Source: Bifidobacteriaceae bacterium (GTDB taxonomy: Bacteria; Actinomycetota; Actinomycetes; Actinomycetales; WQXJ01). Taken from it: a stretch of DNA of 53,853 nucleotides. The DNA is taken from contig JAITFE010000051.1 in the NCBI GenBank assembly GCA_031281585.1, positions 1-53,853 of the forward strand, read 5' to 3'. Below are positions 40,880 to 49,909 of the stretch, one piece after another (the stretch's first letter is position 1; the number at the start of each line of letters is the position of its first letter). Made by a program: the position numbers and the translations under genes. The notes below the pieces were generated by a model. The model did not search any database. It was not told where the DNA came from and worked only from the letters and a program-made list of their open reading frames with translations.

Positions 40880-43255
40880 ATGGCGCAAACTCTCAAACCG
40901 GCCAAACACGCGGCCGGGGAACAACCGAACCAGATTGTCCGCAACAGTCGCGGCGTGCCTGTCGGAATCAACTTCCGGGAGAACTGGACCTGGCCCAAGA
41001 TTCTGCTCTGGGTTGCGATCGCGCTGGTCGGGGCAGCGGGATGGGCCGTGCTGGCGGTGATGCGCGGCGAGCAGGTCAACGCGATCTGGTTCGTGGTGAC
41101 GGCGGTGGCGACCTACATGATCGGGTACCGCTTCTACGCCCTGTACATTCAGCGCCGAATCCTGCGCCCGGACGACACGCGCGCCACGCCCGCTGAGCGA
41201 ATTAACAACGGCGTCGACTTCGACCCGACCGACCGGCGGGTGCTCTACGGGCACCACTTCGCGGCCATCGCGGGGGCGGGCCCGCTGGTGGGGCCGGTCT
41301 TGTCGGCCCAGATGGGCTACCTGCCCGGAACGCTGTGGATCATCTTCGGCGTGCTGGCCGCCGGGGCGGTGCAGGACATGGTGATCCTCTTCTTCTCAAT
41401 GCGGCGTGGCGGCCGCTCGCTGGGGCAGATGGCGCGTGACGAGATAGGGCGCTTCGGCGGCACCGTCGCCACCGTGATCGTGTGGGTGATGCTCATGATT
41501 GTGCTCGCGGTGCTGGCGTTGGTCTGCGTAAACGCCCTCGCCGAGAGCCCATGGGCGGTCTTCTCGGTCGGCTGCACCATCCCGATCGCGCTGCTCATGG
41601 GCCTCTACCTGCGTTACATCCGGCCCGGCCGGGTGGCCGAGGTGTCGCTGATCGGCTTCGCGCTGCTCCTCGCCGCGATCATCGGCGGCCGCTGGGTGGC
41701 CGCGAGCGACTGGGGCGGGCAGTTCTTCCACCTCTCCCCCGTGCAACTCACCTGGGCGATGGTGGTCTACGGGTTCTGCGCGGCGGTGCTGCCGGTCTGG
41801 CTGCTGCTGACGCCGCGCGACTACCTGTCCACCTTCATGAAGGTCGGCACCATTGTGGTGCTCGCGGTCGGCATTGTGCTGGTCCGGCCCGTTGTGCAGA
41901 TGCCCGCCGTGACCGAGTTCGCCTCCAACACCAAGGGCCCGGTCTTCGCCGGCGCGCTTTTCCCGTTCCTGTTCATCACGATCGCCTGCGGCGCCCTGTC
42001 CGGCATGCACGCCACCGTCGCCTCCGGCACCACCCCCAAGATGATCCAAAAGGAGTCGCAGGTCCGCATGATCGGCTACGGCGGCATGCTGATGGAGTCC
42101 TTCGTCGCCATCATGGCGTTGGCCGCCGCCGTGTCGCTGAACGTGGGGGTCTACTTCTCCATGAATATGTCCGCCGCCACGATCGAGAAGCTGGCCGCGC
42201 CCGTCATAGCAGCCGAGTATTCGGCGTCCGAGGCCGCCCGGTTGAGCGCGGCCGACAAGGCCGCCATCGCGGTGGGGCAGTTGGGCGTCACCGCCGAAGG
42301 CGGGCCGGGGCCGGAAGTCGAATGGTCCCAGGATGGCGCGGACGGATCGGTGACGCTGCGGGGCGGCGAGGCGCTGGAGGCCATCGCGGCGGACGTGGGC
42401 GAACAGAACATAGTCTCCCGCACCGGCGGCGCCCCGACGCTGGCTGTCGGCATGGCCAACATTCTGCACGGCGTCTTTGGCGGCCGGGACATGATGGCGT
42501 TCTGGTACCACTTCGCCATCATGTTCGAGGCCTTGTTCATCTTGTCCGCCGTGGACGCCGTCACCCGGGTGGCGCGGTTCCAGTTGCAGGATCTGTTCGG
42601 CAACTGGGCGCCGCGTCTGAGGGACCCCTCCTACCGGCCCGCCGCGTGGGGCGCGACAGCGCTGGTGGTGGCGGGCTGGGGGTCGTTGCTCCTGATGGGG
42701 GTGACCGACCCGCTGGGCGGCATTCAGACCCTCTATCCGCTGTTCGGGATAGCCAACCAACTGATCGCGGCCTCCGCCCTGGCCGTGGCGACCGTGATCG
42801 TGGCGAACAAGGGCCACTTCAGGTGGCTCTGGATCACCCTGGTCCCGTTGGCCTGGGATGTGGCGGTCACTTTCACCGCCTCCTATCAGAAGATCTTCAG
42901 CCCGAAGCCGGAGTTGGGCTATTGGGCCATGTGGCGGGCCAAACGGGCGGAGATCGCCGCCGGCGGCCTGGATCCGCAGGCGCTGGCGGCGGCGCGGGCG
43001 GTGGTGCGGAACTCGTTCGTCCAAGGCGCCTTGTCGATTGTGTTCGTGGTGATGGTCGGCACCTTGCTCATCTGCGCTTGCCGCCAGGTGGTGTTGGCGG
43101 CGCGCGGCCGAACCCGCGCCAGCGAGGACCCATACCAGGAGTCGAACTTCTTCGCGCCCACGCGTTTCATCGCGGGGAAGCTAGAACGCGCCGCCGAGTC
43201 GGAGTACGCGCAGGTGGGCGACCCGGCTCTGATCCCGGACCGGTCACGCCGGTGA
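40880..43255 (+). CDS. cstA: Carbon starvation protein CstA (peptide/pyruvate transporter family)
   Basis: 791 residues with about 16 to 18 transmembrane segments. Family motifs: YRFYALYIQRRILRPDD, DFDPTDRRVLYGHHFAAIAG, GPLVGPVLSAQMGYLPG, VQDMVILFFSMRRGGRSLG, HATVASGTTPKMIQKESQVR and the late YPLFGIANQLIAASALAVA. E. coli relatives import peptides (CstA) or pyruvate (BtsT). A hydrophilic insert of about 80 residues lies between the MNMSAATIEK and NILHGVFGGRDMM segments. The start is ATG at 40880 with GGGGGGAAG just upstream. The stop overlaps the YbdD-like gene (GTGA), as in E. coli. Confidence 0.95.
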   Translation: MAQTLKPAKHAAGEQPNQIVRNSRGVPVGINFRENWTWPKILLWVAIALVGAAGWAVLAVMRGEQVNAIWFVVTAVATYMIGYRFYALYIQRRILRPDDTRATPAERINNGVDFDPTDRRVLYGHHFAAIAGAGPLVGPVLSAQMGYLPGTLWIIFGVLAAGAVQDMVILFFSMRRGGRSLGQMARDEIGRFGGTVATVIVWVMLMIVLAVLALVCVNALAESPWAVFSVGCTIPIALLMGLYLRYIRPGRVAEVSLIGFALLLAAIIGGRWVAASDWGGQFFHLSPVQLTWAMVVYGFCAAVLPVWLLLTPRDYLSTFMKVGTIVVLAVGIVLVRPVVQMPAVTEFASNTKGPVFAGALFPFLFITIACGALSGMHATVASGTTPKMIQKESQVRMIGYGGMLMESFVAIMALAAAVSLNVGVYFSMNMSAATIEKLAAPVIAAEYSASEAARLSAADKAAIAVGQLGVTAEGGPGPEVEWSQDGADGSVTLRGGEALEAIAADVGEQNIVSRTGGAPTLAVGMANILHGVFGGRDMMAFWYHFAIMFEALFILSAVDAVTRVARFQLQDLFGNWAPRLRDPSYRPAAWGATALVVAGWGSLLLMGVTDPLGGIQTLYPLFGIANQLIAASALAVATVIVANKGHFRWLWITLVPLAWDVAVTFTASYQKIFSPKPELGYWAMWRAKRAEIAAGGLDPQALAAARAVVRNSFVQGALSIVFVVMVGTLLICACRQVVLAARGRTRASEDPYQESNFFAPTRFIAGKLERAAESEYAQVGDPALIPDRSRR

Positions 43256-43473
43256 CCGGCTCACGCGAATCGTGGTGGCGCCGCGCCTGGCGGGCCGCCA
43301 AATGGTATGTCGCCGAATTCTTCGGCGACAACGCTTACGAGAAGTACTTGGTCCGCCATGAGTTGGCCCACGCCCGCCTGGGCGGGGCCGAACCCGCCGC
43401 CCACCGGCCCATGTCCCGCCGGGAGTTCTACCGCCGTCTCACGGATTCCACGCCGCCGAAGGGCTGCTGCTAA
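43252..43473 (+). CDS. YbdD/YjiX family small protein (CstA partner)
   Basis: 73 residues. WWRRAWRAAKWYVAEFFGDNAYEKYLVRH then MSRREFYRRLTD and a C-terminal Cys-Cys is the YbdD/YjiX (DUF466) pattern. These small proteins are always encoded next to CstA-type transporters; E. coli YjiX and YbdD affect transporter function. The GTG start overlaps the cstA stop by 4 nt. Only 7 nt separate it from the convergent methyltransferase gene. Confidence 0.88.
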   Translation: MTGSRESWWRRAWRAAKWYVAEFFGDNAYEKYLVRHELAHARLGGAEPAAHRPMSRREFYRRLTDSTPPKGCC

Positions 43474-43480
43474 CGGGAGT

Positions 43481-44704
43481 TCAGATGCGTTCGGCCAGGG
43501 CCATGACCTCGACGTGGTGGGTGCCCGGGAACAGGTCGAAAGCCCGCAGGTCGGCCAGGCGGTAGCCGCGGCCTGACAGGACGGCCAGGTCGCGGGCGAG
43601 GGCCGCCGGCTCGCACGCCAGATACAAGACGCGGGCGGGACCGGCCGCCGCCACCGATTCCATCACGGCCCGTCCCGCGCCGGCGCGCGGCGGGTCGAGG
43701 AGCACGGCCGCCGGCTGGTCTGGTGCCAGGCCAGCCCGCAGGGCGTTGCCGACGGAGTTGGCCTCGGCGCGCTCAAGCTCCAGACCAGCCCGCCGGATGT
43801 TGCCGCGCAGGTCTTTGACCGCCCGGCGGGACCCCTCCACGGCGCCGACCCGCGCCCCGGCGGCGGCCAGCGGGAGCGTGAACAGGCCCGCGCCCGCGTA
43901 CAGGTCCCACACGGCCTGGCCCGGCTCGGGTCGCAGAGCCTTCAGAACCGCGCCTGCCAGAGTCTCCGGCGCCAGGCGATGCACCTGCCAGAACCCGCCC
44001 GCCGCCAACTCGTAGCGGAACTCCGACCCGGCGACTCGCACAACCTCGCGCCTGGCCTTGGCGGACTGTTCGGCCCCGGTCAGGCAGAAGGCCGCGCCCG
44101 CGGATGGAGCCACCGCGGACAGCCGCGATCCTTCGGGCCACCGCCTGGAAAACAGGTCGAGCGCCTCAATGGCGGGCACGGCCAACGGCATGGCCGACAG
44201 CGGCGAAAAGCGGTGAGACCCGGCCGCGAACATGCCGGCGCGGCCGTCCTCCCCCACGGACAGTTCGATCTTGGTCCGCCAGCCCAGGGGCGACCCGTCG
44301 CCGAGCGGCTCCACCGTCAGCTCGAAATCGCCGCCAAGCGCGTGGCCGAGCAGGCCCGCCACGACTTCCCCCTTGGCCCTCCTGGCCGCCGCCGGCGCCA
44401 GATACAGCCAGTCGGCGGCACCCACGTCCAGGCCCTCCGGCCAAGGCGGTTCGACCCGGTCCGGCGAGGGCTCCAGCACTTTGACAACGCGGGCCCGCCA
44501 ATAGGACCGCGTCATGGCTGTGACTTCGGCAATCACCCGCTCGCCGGGGACGGCGCCGGACAGCAGCACAACCGGGCTCTCTTCCTGGCGGCAGGCGCAA
44601 ATGCCGCCGTTGCCCCAGGCGCCCGCCGCCAACTCGAGCCGGCGCCCGGGCCGGGCATGGTCATCTTCTGCGAACTGGCGCGAAGCCTCAGTGCCGGACG
44701 TCAT
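43481..44704 (-). CDS. Class I SAM-dependent RNA methyltransferase (TrmA/RlmD-like)
   Basis: 407 residues, uracil-5-methyltransferase family. N-terminal TRAM-like beta part (RRLELAAGAWGNGGICACR, then GAVPGERVIAEVT), SAM site VWDLYAGAGLFTLPLAAAGARV, LLDPPRAGAG, and LYLACEPAALARDL with the catalytic Cys and the later Glu in HHVEVMALAE. It probably makes m5U in rRNA or tRNA; the exact target cannot be told. Its ATG overlaps the permease stop by one base (TAATG). The neighbour order (methyltransferase, APC permease, two TrkA subunits) is the same as in Mycobacterium tuberculosis Rv2689c-Rv2692. Confidence 0.92.
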   Translation of the reverse strand: MTSGTEASRQFAEDDHARPGRRLELAAGAWGNGGICACRQEESPVVLLSGAVPGERVIAEVTAMTRSYWRARVVKVLEPSPDRVEPPWPEGLDVGAADWLYLAPAAARRAKGEVVAGLLGHALGGDFELTVEPLGDGSPLGWRTKIELSVGEDGRAGMFAAGSHRFSPLSAMPLAVPAIEALDLFSRRWPEGSRLSAVAPSAGAAFCLTGAEQSAKARREVVRVAGSEFRYELAAGGFWQVHRLAPETLAGAVLKALRPEPGQAVWDLYAGAGLFTLPLAAAGARVGAVEGSRRAVKDLRGNIRRAGLELERAEANSVGNALRAGLAPDQPAAVLLDPPRAGAGRAVMESVAAAGPARVLYLACEPAALARDLAVLSGRGYRLADLRAFDLFPGTHHVEVMALAERI

Positions 44705-46677
44705 TAGACGCCACCTCCTCCAGGTTGGTCCAACTGCCAAGGCACGGTCGCCACGACCACTCCGGGCAGGTGCCGCAGGCGCGCGGTCAGACGGGCGGCC
44801 GAACGGTTGTGGAGCCAGCGTTCCCACCAGTGCCGCACCACTTTCTCGGGTATGTACAAAACCACCATGTCGCGGGGGGCGCGTCGGCGCAAGGCGGTGA
44901 TGTGGTCAATCAGGGGGCGCGTGATCTCGCGGCTGGGCGAGTCGAGGATGCGCAGCGTCACGGGCACGTTCGCGCGGTCCCAGGCGCGGCGCAGTTCCCA
45001 AACGTGGGCGTTGTCGACGGCCACCGTCAGGGCCTCAAGAGACGACGGGCGGGTGGCGCGCGCGTACGCCAAAGCCCGCGCGGTGGCCCGGTTCATCGCG
45101 CTGACCAGCACAATCCCATGCACCCTGCTGGGCGGGCCCAGGTCGGTGCGAGCGCCGCGGGGCAGTTTGAGCTCGGCGTCGACTTGGCGGTAGTGGTGCC
45201 GGATGGAGACCATCATCCAGAACGCCAGGCCGACCAGGCCCAGTGAGATCCAGGCGCCGTGGCTGAACTTGGTGACCACCACGATCACCAGCGCCACCGC
45301 GGTCAGAGCCAGGCCGACCGCGTTGACCGCGCGGGAGAAGACCATGCGGCGGCGTTCGACCGGGGTCTTGGCCAGCGGCAGTTTGGCGTTCCAGTGCCGC
45401 AACATGCCCAACTGGGAGATGGTGAAGGACAGGAAGACGCCCACAATGTAAAGCTGGATCAGGCGGGTGACGGAGGCGCCCATCAGCCAAATCAGCGCCG
45501 CGGAGCCCACCCCCAGGGTGACGGTCCCGTGGGCCGCCACTCTCCGGTCGGAACGCCGGTAGAACTGTTTGGGGAGGAACTCGTCTTGGGCCAGCATCGA
45601 CATGAGAGCCGGGACCCAGCGGAACGCGCTTGAGGCCGCGAGGATCAGCAACAGGCCGACCAATGCGATCACCATCACATAGACGGGTCGGGCACCCGCG
45701 AACACGGTGTCAGCGATCTGAGCCCACAGCGGGTCTTGGTGGAAATCGGCTGGCACCGGCCGTCCGTCCGGGTAGCGCAGTTGAGCCGCCGGATTGGCGA
45801 CAAAGACCGCCCCGACGCGATCCGCCAGAACCAGGGTGCCGATCAGCAATCCGGCGCAGGCCACCCCCAGGAACGCCAGCGACCGAGCGGCGTTGCGGGC
45901 TTTGGGATCCCGAAAGCGCTGGACGCCGGTGGAGATGGTTTGCACGCCGGCCAGCGCCACGGCGCCGGAGGAGAAGGCCCGCAGGGCCAGGAAGGCGCCG
46001 CCCAGGGCCGTCAAGCCGTTGGCAAAGCCGCTGGCGGGGACCAGTTCCAAGCCGTCGGCGGGGGCTGGGCCCAACGATCCGGCCAGCGCCTCGATCCCCC
46101 CCACCAACGCCGTCAGAGCCAGCGCGCCAATGAACCCGTAGACGGCCAAAATAACGGTGTTGTCGAGGGCTTTCAGCCCCCGCAGAGAGGCCAGCATGAT
46201 GAGCGCCACCAGGCCCACGGCGACCAGTCTGGTGTGGTCCTCGATCGCGGGGAGGACCGCGGCCAGGTACTGGGCGCCGCAAGACACGGACACGGCCACC
46301 GTCAGGAGCGAGTCGACCATGGCGGCGCCGCCCACCAGGCCGCCGGCCGCCAAACCCAGGTTCTGTTTGGCGACGGCGTAGTCTCCACCGCCTTCCGGAT
46401 ATTCCTTGATGGTTTGCCGGTAGGAGGCGATCACCACGGCCATGATCACCCCGATCGCCAATCCGACCCATGGCGACAGCGAAACGCCGGCCAGTCCGGC
46501 GGCGGCCAGGGTGAGCAGGATCTCATCTGGGGCGTAGGCCACCGAACTGAGCGCGTCGGGCGCCAGCAGCGGCAGGGCGTAACGTATGCGCAGCGGCCGC
46601 GGCTTCGCCCGGGGCGCGAACTCGCGGGTGGGGCGCCCCATGACCAACCGGCCCAGGGCCCCCATCACGTCTGGCAT
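44704..46677 (-). CDS. APC-superfamily permease, KimA-like potassium transporter candidate
   Basis: 657 residues. About 12 transmembrane segments (residues 30-470), starting with the family motif PLLAPDALSSVAYAPDEIL, then a cytoplasmic C-terminal domain of about 180 residues resembling a USP-like fold (VHGIVLVSAMNRATARALAYA, RRAPRDMVVLYIPEKVV). The size and the soluble tail match KimA/YdaO-type K+ importers. The substrate is inferred from the family and from the two TrkA genes divergently transcribed 50 nt away. The start is ATG at 46677. A TAATAG sequence 9 nt before it may be the -10 box. Confidence 0.85.
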   Translation of the reverse strand: MPDVMGALGRLVMGRPTREFAPRAKPRPLRIRYALPLLAPDALSSVAYAPDEILLTLAAAGLAGVSLSPWVGLAIGVIMAVVIASYRQTIKEYPEGGGDYAVAKQNLGLAAGGLVGGAAMVDSLLTVAVSVSCGAQYLAAVLPAIEDHTRLVAVGLVALIMLASLRGLKALDNTVILAVYGFIGALALTALVGGIEALAGSLGPAPADGLELVPASGFANGLTALGGAFLALRAFSSGAVALAGVQTISTGVQRFRDPKARNAARSLAFLGVACAGLLIGTLVLADRVGAVFVANPAAQLRYPDGRPVPADFHQDPLWAQIADTVFAGARPVYVMVIALVGLLLILAASSAFRWVPALMSMLAQDEFLPKQFYRRSDRRVAAHGTVTLGVGSAALIWLMGASVTRLIQLYIVGVFLSFTISQLGMLRHWNAKLPLAKTPVERRRMVFSRAVNAVGLALTAVALVIVVVTKFSHGAWISLGLVGLAFWMMVSIRHHYRQVDAELKLPRGARTDLGPPSRVHGIVLVSAMNRATARALAYARATRPSSLEALTVAVDNAHVWELRRAWDRANVPVTLRILDSPSREITRPLIDHITALRRRAPRDMVVLYIPEKVVRHWWERWLHNRSAARLTARLRHLPGVVVATVPWQLDQPGGGGV

Positions 46678-46727
46678 ACCGCCAGCCTATTACGGCCGCC
46701 GGCCGGCCGCCGTGCCAGAATCGAACT

Positions 46728-47393
46728 GTGCATTTCATTGTCATGGGCTGCGGGCGGGTCGGGGCCGCCGCCGCGACCGCGCTGGAAGCCCACGGGCACA
46801 CCGTGGCCGTGATCGACCAAGAACCCGCCGCCTTCCGCCGTTTGCCGCCCGACTTCGCCGGCCAGCGGGTCACCGGGGTCGGCTTCGACCGCGAGATCTT
46901 GCGCCAGGCCGGGATCGCCGAGGCGTACGGCTTCGCCGCCGTCTCCTCCGGGGACAATTCCAACGTGTTGGCTGCCCGCGTGGTCCGCGAGACCTTCGGG
47001 GTGGACAACGTTGTGGCCCGCATTTACGACCCGGACCGGGCGGAGGTCTACCAGCGCCTCGGCATTGCGACGGTGGCGACGGTCCCCTGGGCCGCTGACC
47101 AGGTGCTCCGCGCGGTCCTGCCGTCCGGCGCGGCCGGCGAATACCAGGACCCGAGCGGCCATCTCACGTTGGCCCGGTTCGACCTGCACCCCGATTGGGT
47201 GGGCGCGGATCTCGCCGCCGTGGAGCGCGCCGCGGGCGGCCGCACCGCCTTCCTGTCCCGCTTCGGCCAGGCGATCCTCCCCACCAAGGAAACCGTCTAC
47301 CAGGCCGGGGACGTGGTCTACCTGATGGTTCCAACGGACCGCCTGCTCGCCGCCGAACGAACGCTGGCCCGGCCGCCGGAGCCCGAGTCATGA
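46728..47393 (+). CDS. TrkA family potassium uptake protein (CeoB-like)
   Basis: 221 residues. RCK-N Rossmann domain at the N-terminus (HFIVMGCGRVGAAAATALEA, then AVIDQEPAAFRRL) and RCK-C at the end (VYQAGDVVYLMVPTDRLLAA). It binds NAD or nucleotides and regulates a K+ channel or transporter. GTG start. The sequence CAGAAT followed by 6 nt before the GTG suggests a leaderless transcript, although no -35 is clear. It overlaps the next TrkA gene by 4 nt. Confidence 0.92.
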   Translation: MHFIVMGCGRVGAAAATALEAHGHTVAVIDQEPAAFRRLPPDFAGQRVTGVGFDREILRQAGIAEAYGFAAVSSGDNSNVLAARVVRETFGVDNVVARIYDPDRAEVYQRLGIATVATVPWAADQVLRAVLPSGAAGEYQDPSGHLTLARFDLHPDWVGADLAAVERAAGGRTAFLSRFGQAILPTKETVYQAGDVVYLMVPTDRLLAAERTLARPPEPES

Positions 47394-48052
47394 TGAAAAT
47401 CCTGGTCGCGGGCGCCGGCTCAGTGGGCCGGTCGATCGCCCGCGAGTTGTTGGCGAACGGCCACGAGGTCATCATCATTGACAAGAATCCCGCCGCCATG
47501 AAGGTCGCCTCGGTCCCGGACGCGGACTGGATTCTGGCGGACGCCAACGAGTTGCGCACCCTGACCGAGGCCAAGTTGGAGGAGGTCGACGTGGTGGTAG
47601 CCGCCACCGGCGACGACAAGGCCAACTTGGTGCTCGCGCTCCTCGCCAAGTCCGAGTTCGGCGTCCCCAGGGTGGTCGGCCGCGTCAACAACCCGAAGAA
47701 CGAGTGGATGTTCGACCAGCTTTGGGGGGTCGACGTGGCCGTTTCGACCCCCCGCATCATGACGGCTTTGGTCGAGGAGGCCGTCTCGGTGGGCGATGCC
47801 GTCCGGATCTTCACGTTCCGCCAGTCCGACACCGACCTGATCGAGACCACTTTGGCGGAGGACTCGCCTTTGGTCGGCCAGCAGTTGGGCCAGTGCGCTT
47901 GGCCCGACGATGCCGTGTTGGTCGCCGTTGTCCGCGACGGCCGCCCCCTCACGCCGGACCCGGACGGCTTCCTGGAAGGCCGCGACCAGTTGCTGTTCTT
48001 GGCCTCCCGCGACGCCGCCGACGGGCTCCAGCGCATCCTGGACGCCCGCTGA
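47390..48052 (+). CDS. TrkA family potassium uptake protein (CeoC-like)
   Basis: 220 residues. MKILVAGAGSVGRSIARELL (RCK-N GxGxxG), EVIIIDKNPAAMK, DVVVAATGDDKANLVLALLAK, then an RCK-C part ending DQLLFLASRDAADGL. With the upstream gene it corresponds to the ceoB-ceoC pair of mycobacteria. Starts ATGATG; the first ATG overlaps the previous stop (ATGA). The stop abuts that of the convergent HAAS gene with no gap. Confidence 0.92.
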   Translation: MMKILVAGAGSVGRSIARELLANGHEVIIIDKNPAAMKVASVPDADWILADANELRTLTEAKLEEVDVVVAATGDDKANLVLALLAKSEFGVPRVVGRVNNPKNEWMFDQLWGVDVAVSTPRIMTALVEEAVSVGDAVRIFTFRQSDTDLIETTLAEDSPLVGQQLGQCAWPDDAVLVAVVRDGRPLTPDPDGFLEGRDQLLFLASRDAADGLQRILDAR

Positions 48053-49300
48053 CTACTCGGGGGCCGACGACCCGCCTTCAGCGCTGGCCGACGGTTCGGG
48101 GTTGACCTCGCCGCCTTCCTCGGCCTTGTCGGGCGGCTCCGAGGAGCCCACGTCCACTTGCTCCGGCTTGCCCCCGAACGGCGGGACTGCGGCCGGCTGG
48201 CCCGCGTCGACTTGGCGCCAGCCGCCGGCCTCATTGTCAAAGCGCCATTGGTGCGCGGCCAGCGGGAAGACGTTCCACAGCAGGTCGCCGTTCTTGCTCC
48301 TGGCTGGCAACGCCGCGTAGAAGTCCCCGTTGGGCGCCTTGTAGGTGGACCACAACTCGGGGTTGTCGAGCGGACTGTCGGGGTCGAACCACATGACGAC
48401 CAACCCGTCCTCGGCCTGCTCTATTCCGGGTCCGTCGGTCCAGCCAAGGTCGGTCGAGATGTTCAGGGGCTTGCCGTTCTGGTCAAACAATTGGACGTGC
48501 TCAAGGGGCCTGCCCTCCGCGTCGAACGCGAAGATGTTCCGCACCGGAACGCCCCCGAAACAGAGTTGTTCTGAACAGTAGTCCGCCTCAGCCGTTTTCC
48601 CATACGGTTCTTGGGCGTAGGCTCCACCCGAGGCCGGAAAACTCCAATTGCCCACGAATAACATAAGCGCCGCCCACACAGTGACGATCACCGCCACGGT
48701 GTTGAATGCCGCCAACAGCACTCTGGTCCGCCGCGGGCGCTCCCCCCAAGGGACCTGACCAAGCGCCATGCTCGCGGCAATGACGACGCAAAATACGATC
48801 ACCTTGACCAAGTCGTCGGTGCCTTGGCCGTCAAGAGCCTCATATCCTAAGACCAGGACAGCCAGCGCTCTGATCACCCACCAAACCGGCCGCATCTTCC
48901 GACCGACCCAAACGGCACCCCGCCACCAGCGAGTCCGGCCCCAACGCAGGGCTGCCGCTCGTAGCTCTTCGAAAGAACGCTGCACAACTGAAGGCGGGCT
49001 CGGCACGGGATCCCCGCCTGCCGCCGGCGCCGACCCGCCGGCCCGCGGCGGCAGGTCCGCCGCCGCCCGCAGCTCGTCGGCGTAGAGCCGGGGATCTCCG
49101 AACCGCTCCGCGATGCGCTTTAGGGTGAGGGCGTCGCTGGCGCCGGAGTTTTGGTCGCCCGAATCGGCCAGGGCGTCCGTCAAGTCCATTTCGAGATCGT
49201 CGGTCAGGTCCCGCACCTGTTCGGGGCTGAGCCCGGCGAGTTCGCGCCGAACCGCCTCCGCATAGTCCCGCACGGCGGGAACGAAGATCACGCTGTTCAC
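48053..49300 (-). CDS. HAAS-domain membrane protein (DUF1700-like N-terminus)
   Basis: 415 residues. Residues of about 10-80 form a HAAS/DUF1700-type helical signalling domain (RDYAEAVRRELAGLSPEQVR, LTLKRIAERFGDPRLYADEL), found in genes paired with PadR regulators. Four hydrophobic segments lie between about 130 and 225, followed by a large extracytoplasmic domain (residues 230-360) and an acidic, Ser/Pro/Glu-rich tail. Function unknown. The GTG start overlaps the padR stop by 4 nt. It is probably the regulated partner and effector of PadR. Confidence 0.8.
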   Translation of the reverse strand: MNSVIFVPAVRDYAEAVRRELAGLSPEQVRDLTDDLEMDLTDALADSGDQNSGASDALTLKRIAERFGDPRLYADELRAAADLPPRAGGSAPAAGGDPVPSPPSVVQRSFEELRAAALRWGRTRWWRGAVWVGRKMRPVWWVIRALAVLVLGYEALDGQGTDDLVKVIVFCVVIAASMALGQVPWGERPRRTRVLLAAFNTVAVIVTVWAALMLFVGNWSFPASGGAYAQEPYGKTAEADYCSEQLCFGGVPVRNIFAFDAEGRPLEHVQLFDQNGKPLNISTDLGWTDGPGIEQAEDGLVVMWFDPDSPLDNPELWSTYKAPNGDFYAALPARSKNGDLLWNVFPLAAHQWRFDNEAGGWRQVDAGQPAAVPPFGGKPEQVDVGSSEPPDKAEEGGEVNPEPSASAEGGSSAPE

Positions 49301-49629
49301 TGGGCCACCTCCTGATCGGCCAGGATGTTGTTCATGGTTTCCGCCAATTTGCGCCAGTCGCGGGTCTGGGCCTGGGCAACGGCGCGGCCATGCGCGGTGA
49401 TTCCGTAATACTTGCGATGCGGCCCCTCGTCAGAGGGCACAACGTAGCTGGTCAGCGTGCCCGCGCCGTAGAGGCGCCGCAAGGTGCCGTAGACCGAGGC
49501 CTCGGCCACTTCGCTGAGCCCGGCCCGGCGCAGGCGCCGGACAATGTCGTAGCCGTAACCGTCTTCTCGGCGCACTTCCGCCAGCACAGCCAAGTCCAGC
49601 ACCCCTTTCAACAATTGCGTGGTGTCCAT
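49297..49629 (-). CDS. PadR-family transcriptional regulator
   Basis: 110 residues, the short PadR type. N-terminal winged helix LKGVLDLAVLAEVRREDGYG, YDIVRRLRRAGLSEVAEASV, YGTLRRLYGAGTL, and the wing SYVVPSDEGPHRKYYGIT. Usually represses its own operon and responds to stress or drugs. The ATG has GAGGAGG 4 nt upstream. Direct repeats lie just ahead of it. Co-transcribed with the HAAS gene. Confidence 0.93.
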   Translation of the reverse strand: MDTTQLLKGVLDLAVLAEVRREDGYGYDIVRRLRRAGLSEVAEASVYGTLRRLYGAGTLTSYVVPSDEGPHRKYYGITAHGRAVAQAQTRDWRKLAETMNNILADQEVAQ

Positions 49630-49659
49630 TGGACCTCCTCGTCGTTATCTTGAAACCAA

Positions 49660-49689
49660 GGTACCATGCATTGCGCGGTACTAATGCAT
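49660..49689 (-). promoter_or_regulatory. Two GGTAC(C/T)-ATGCAT repeats, probable PadR operator
   Basis: GGTACC-ATGCAT (49660-49671) and GGTACT-A-ATGCAT (49677-49689), with ATGCAT palindromes 18 bp apart centre to centre, lie 31-60 nt upstream of padR. PadR sites are often ATGT/ACAT-type inverted repeats. Autoregulation is inferred. The rest of 49690-49909 shows no gene; a GAGG precedes the surface-protein start. Confidence 0.45.
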
Positions 49690-49909
49690 GCGGGCACCGC
49701 GTGTCGCGTCAACGGAAACCGGCCCCTTTGATCGGGCGGAAAAAGGTACCGTCCCCGTTTTGGCTTTGGGAGCGGCTGAACGTGGCCTGAGCATTTCTGC
49801 CTGATCTGCCTCCCTCTGCCCCGTTCTGGCCTGTAGCGTGCCATCTGAGTACGTCCCCGTCCATGAGCCCGGCATCGACCGCCGGCGACCCCCTAGTGAG
49901 GCCGACAAA

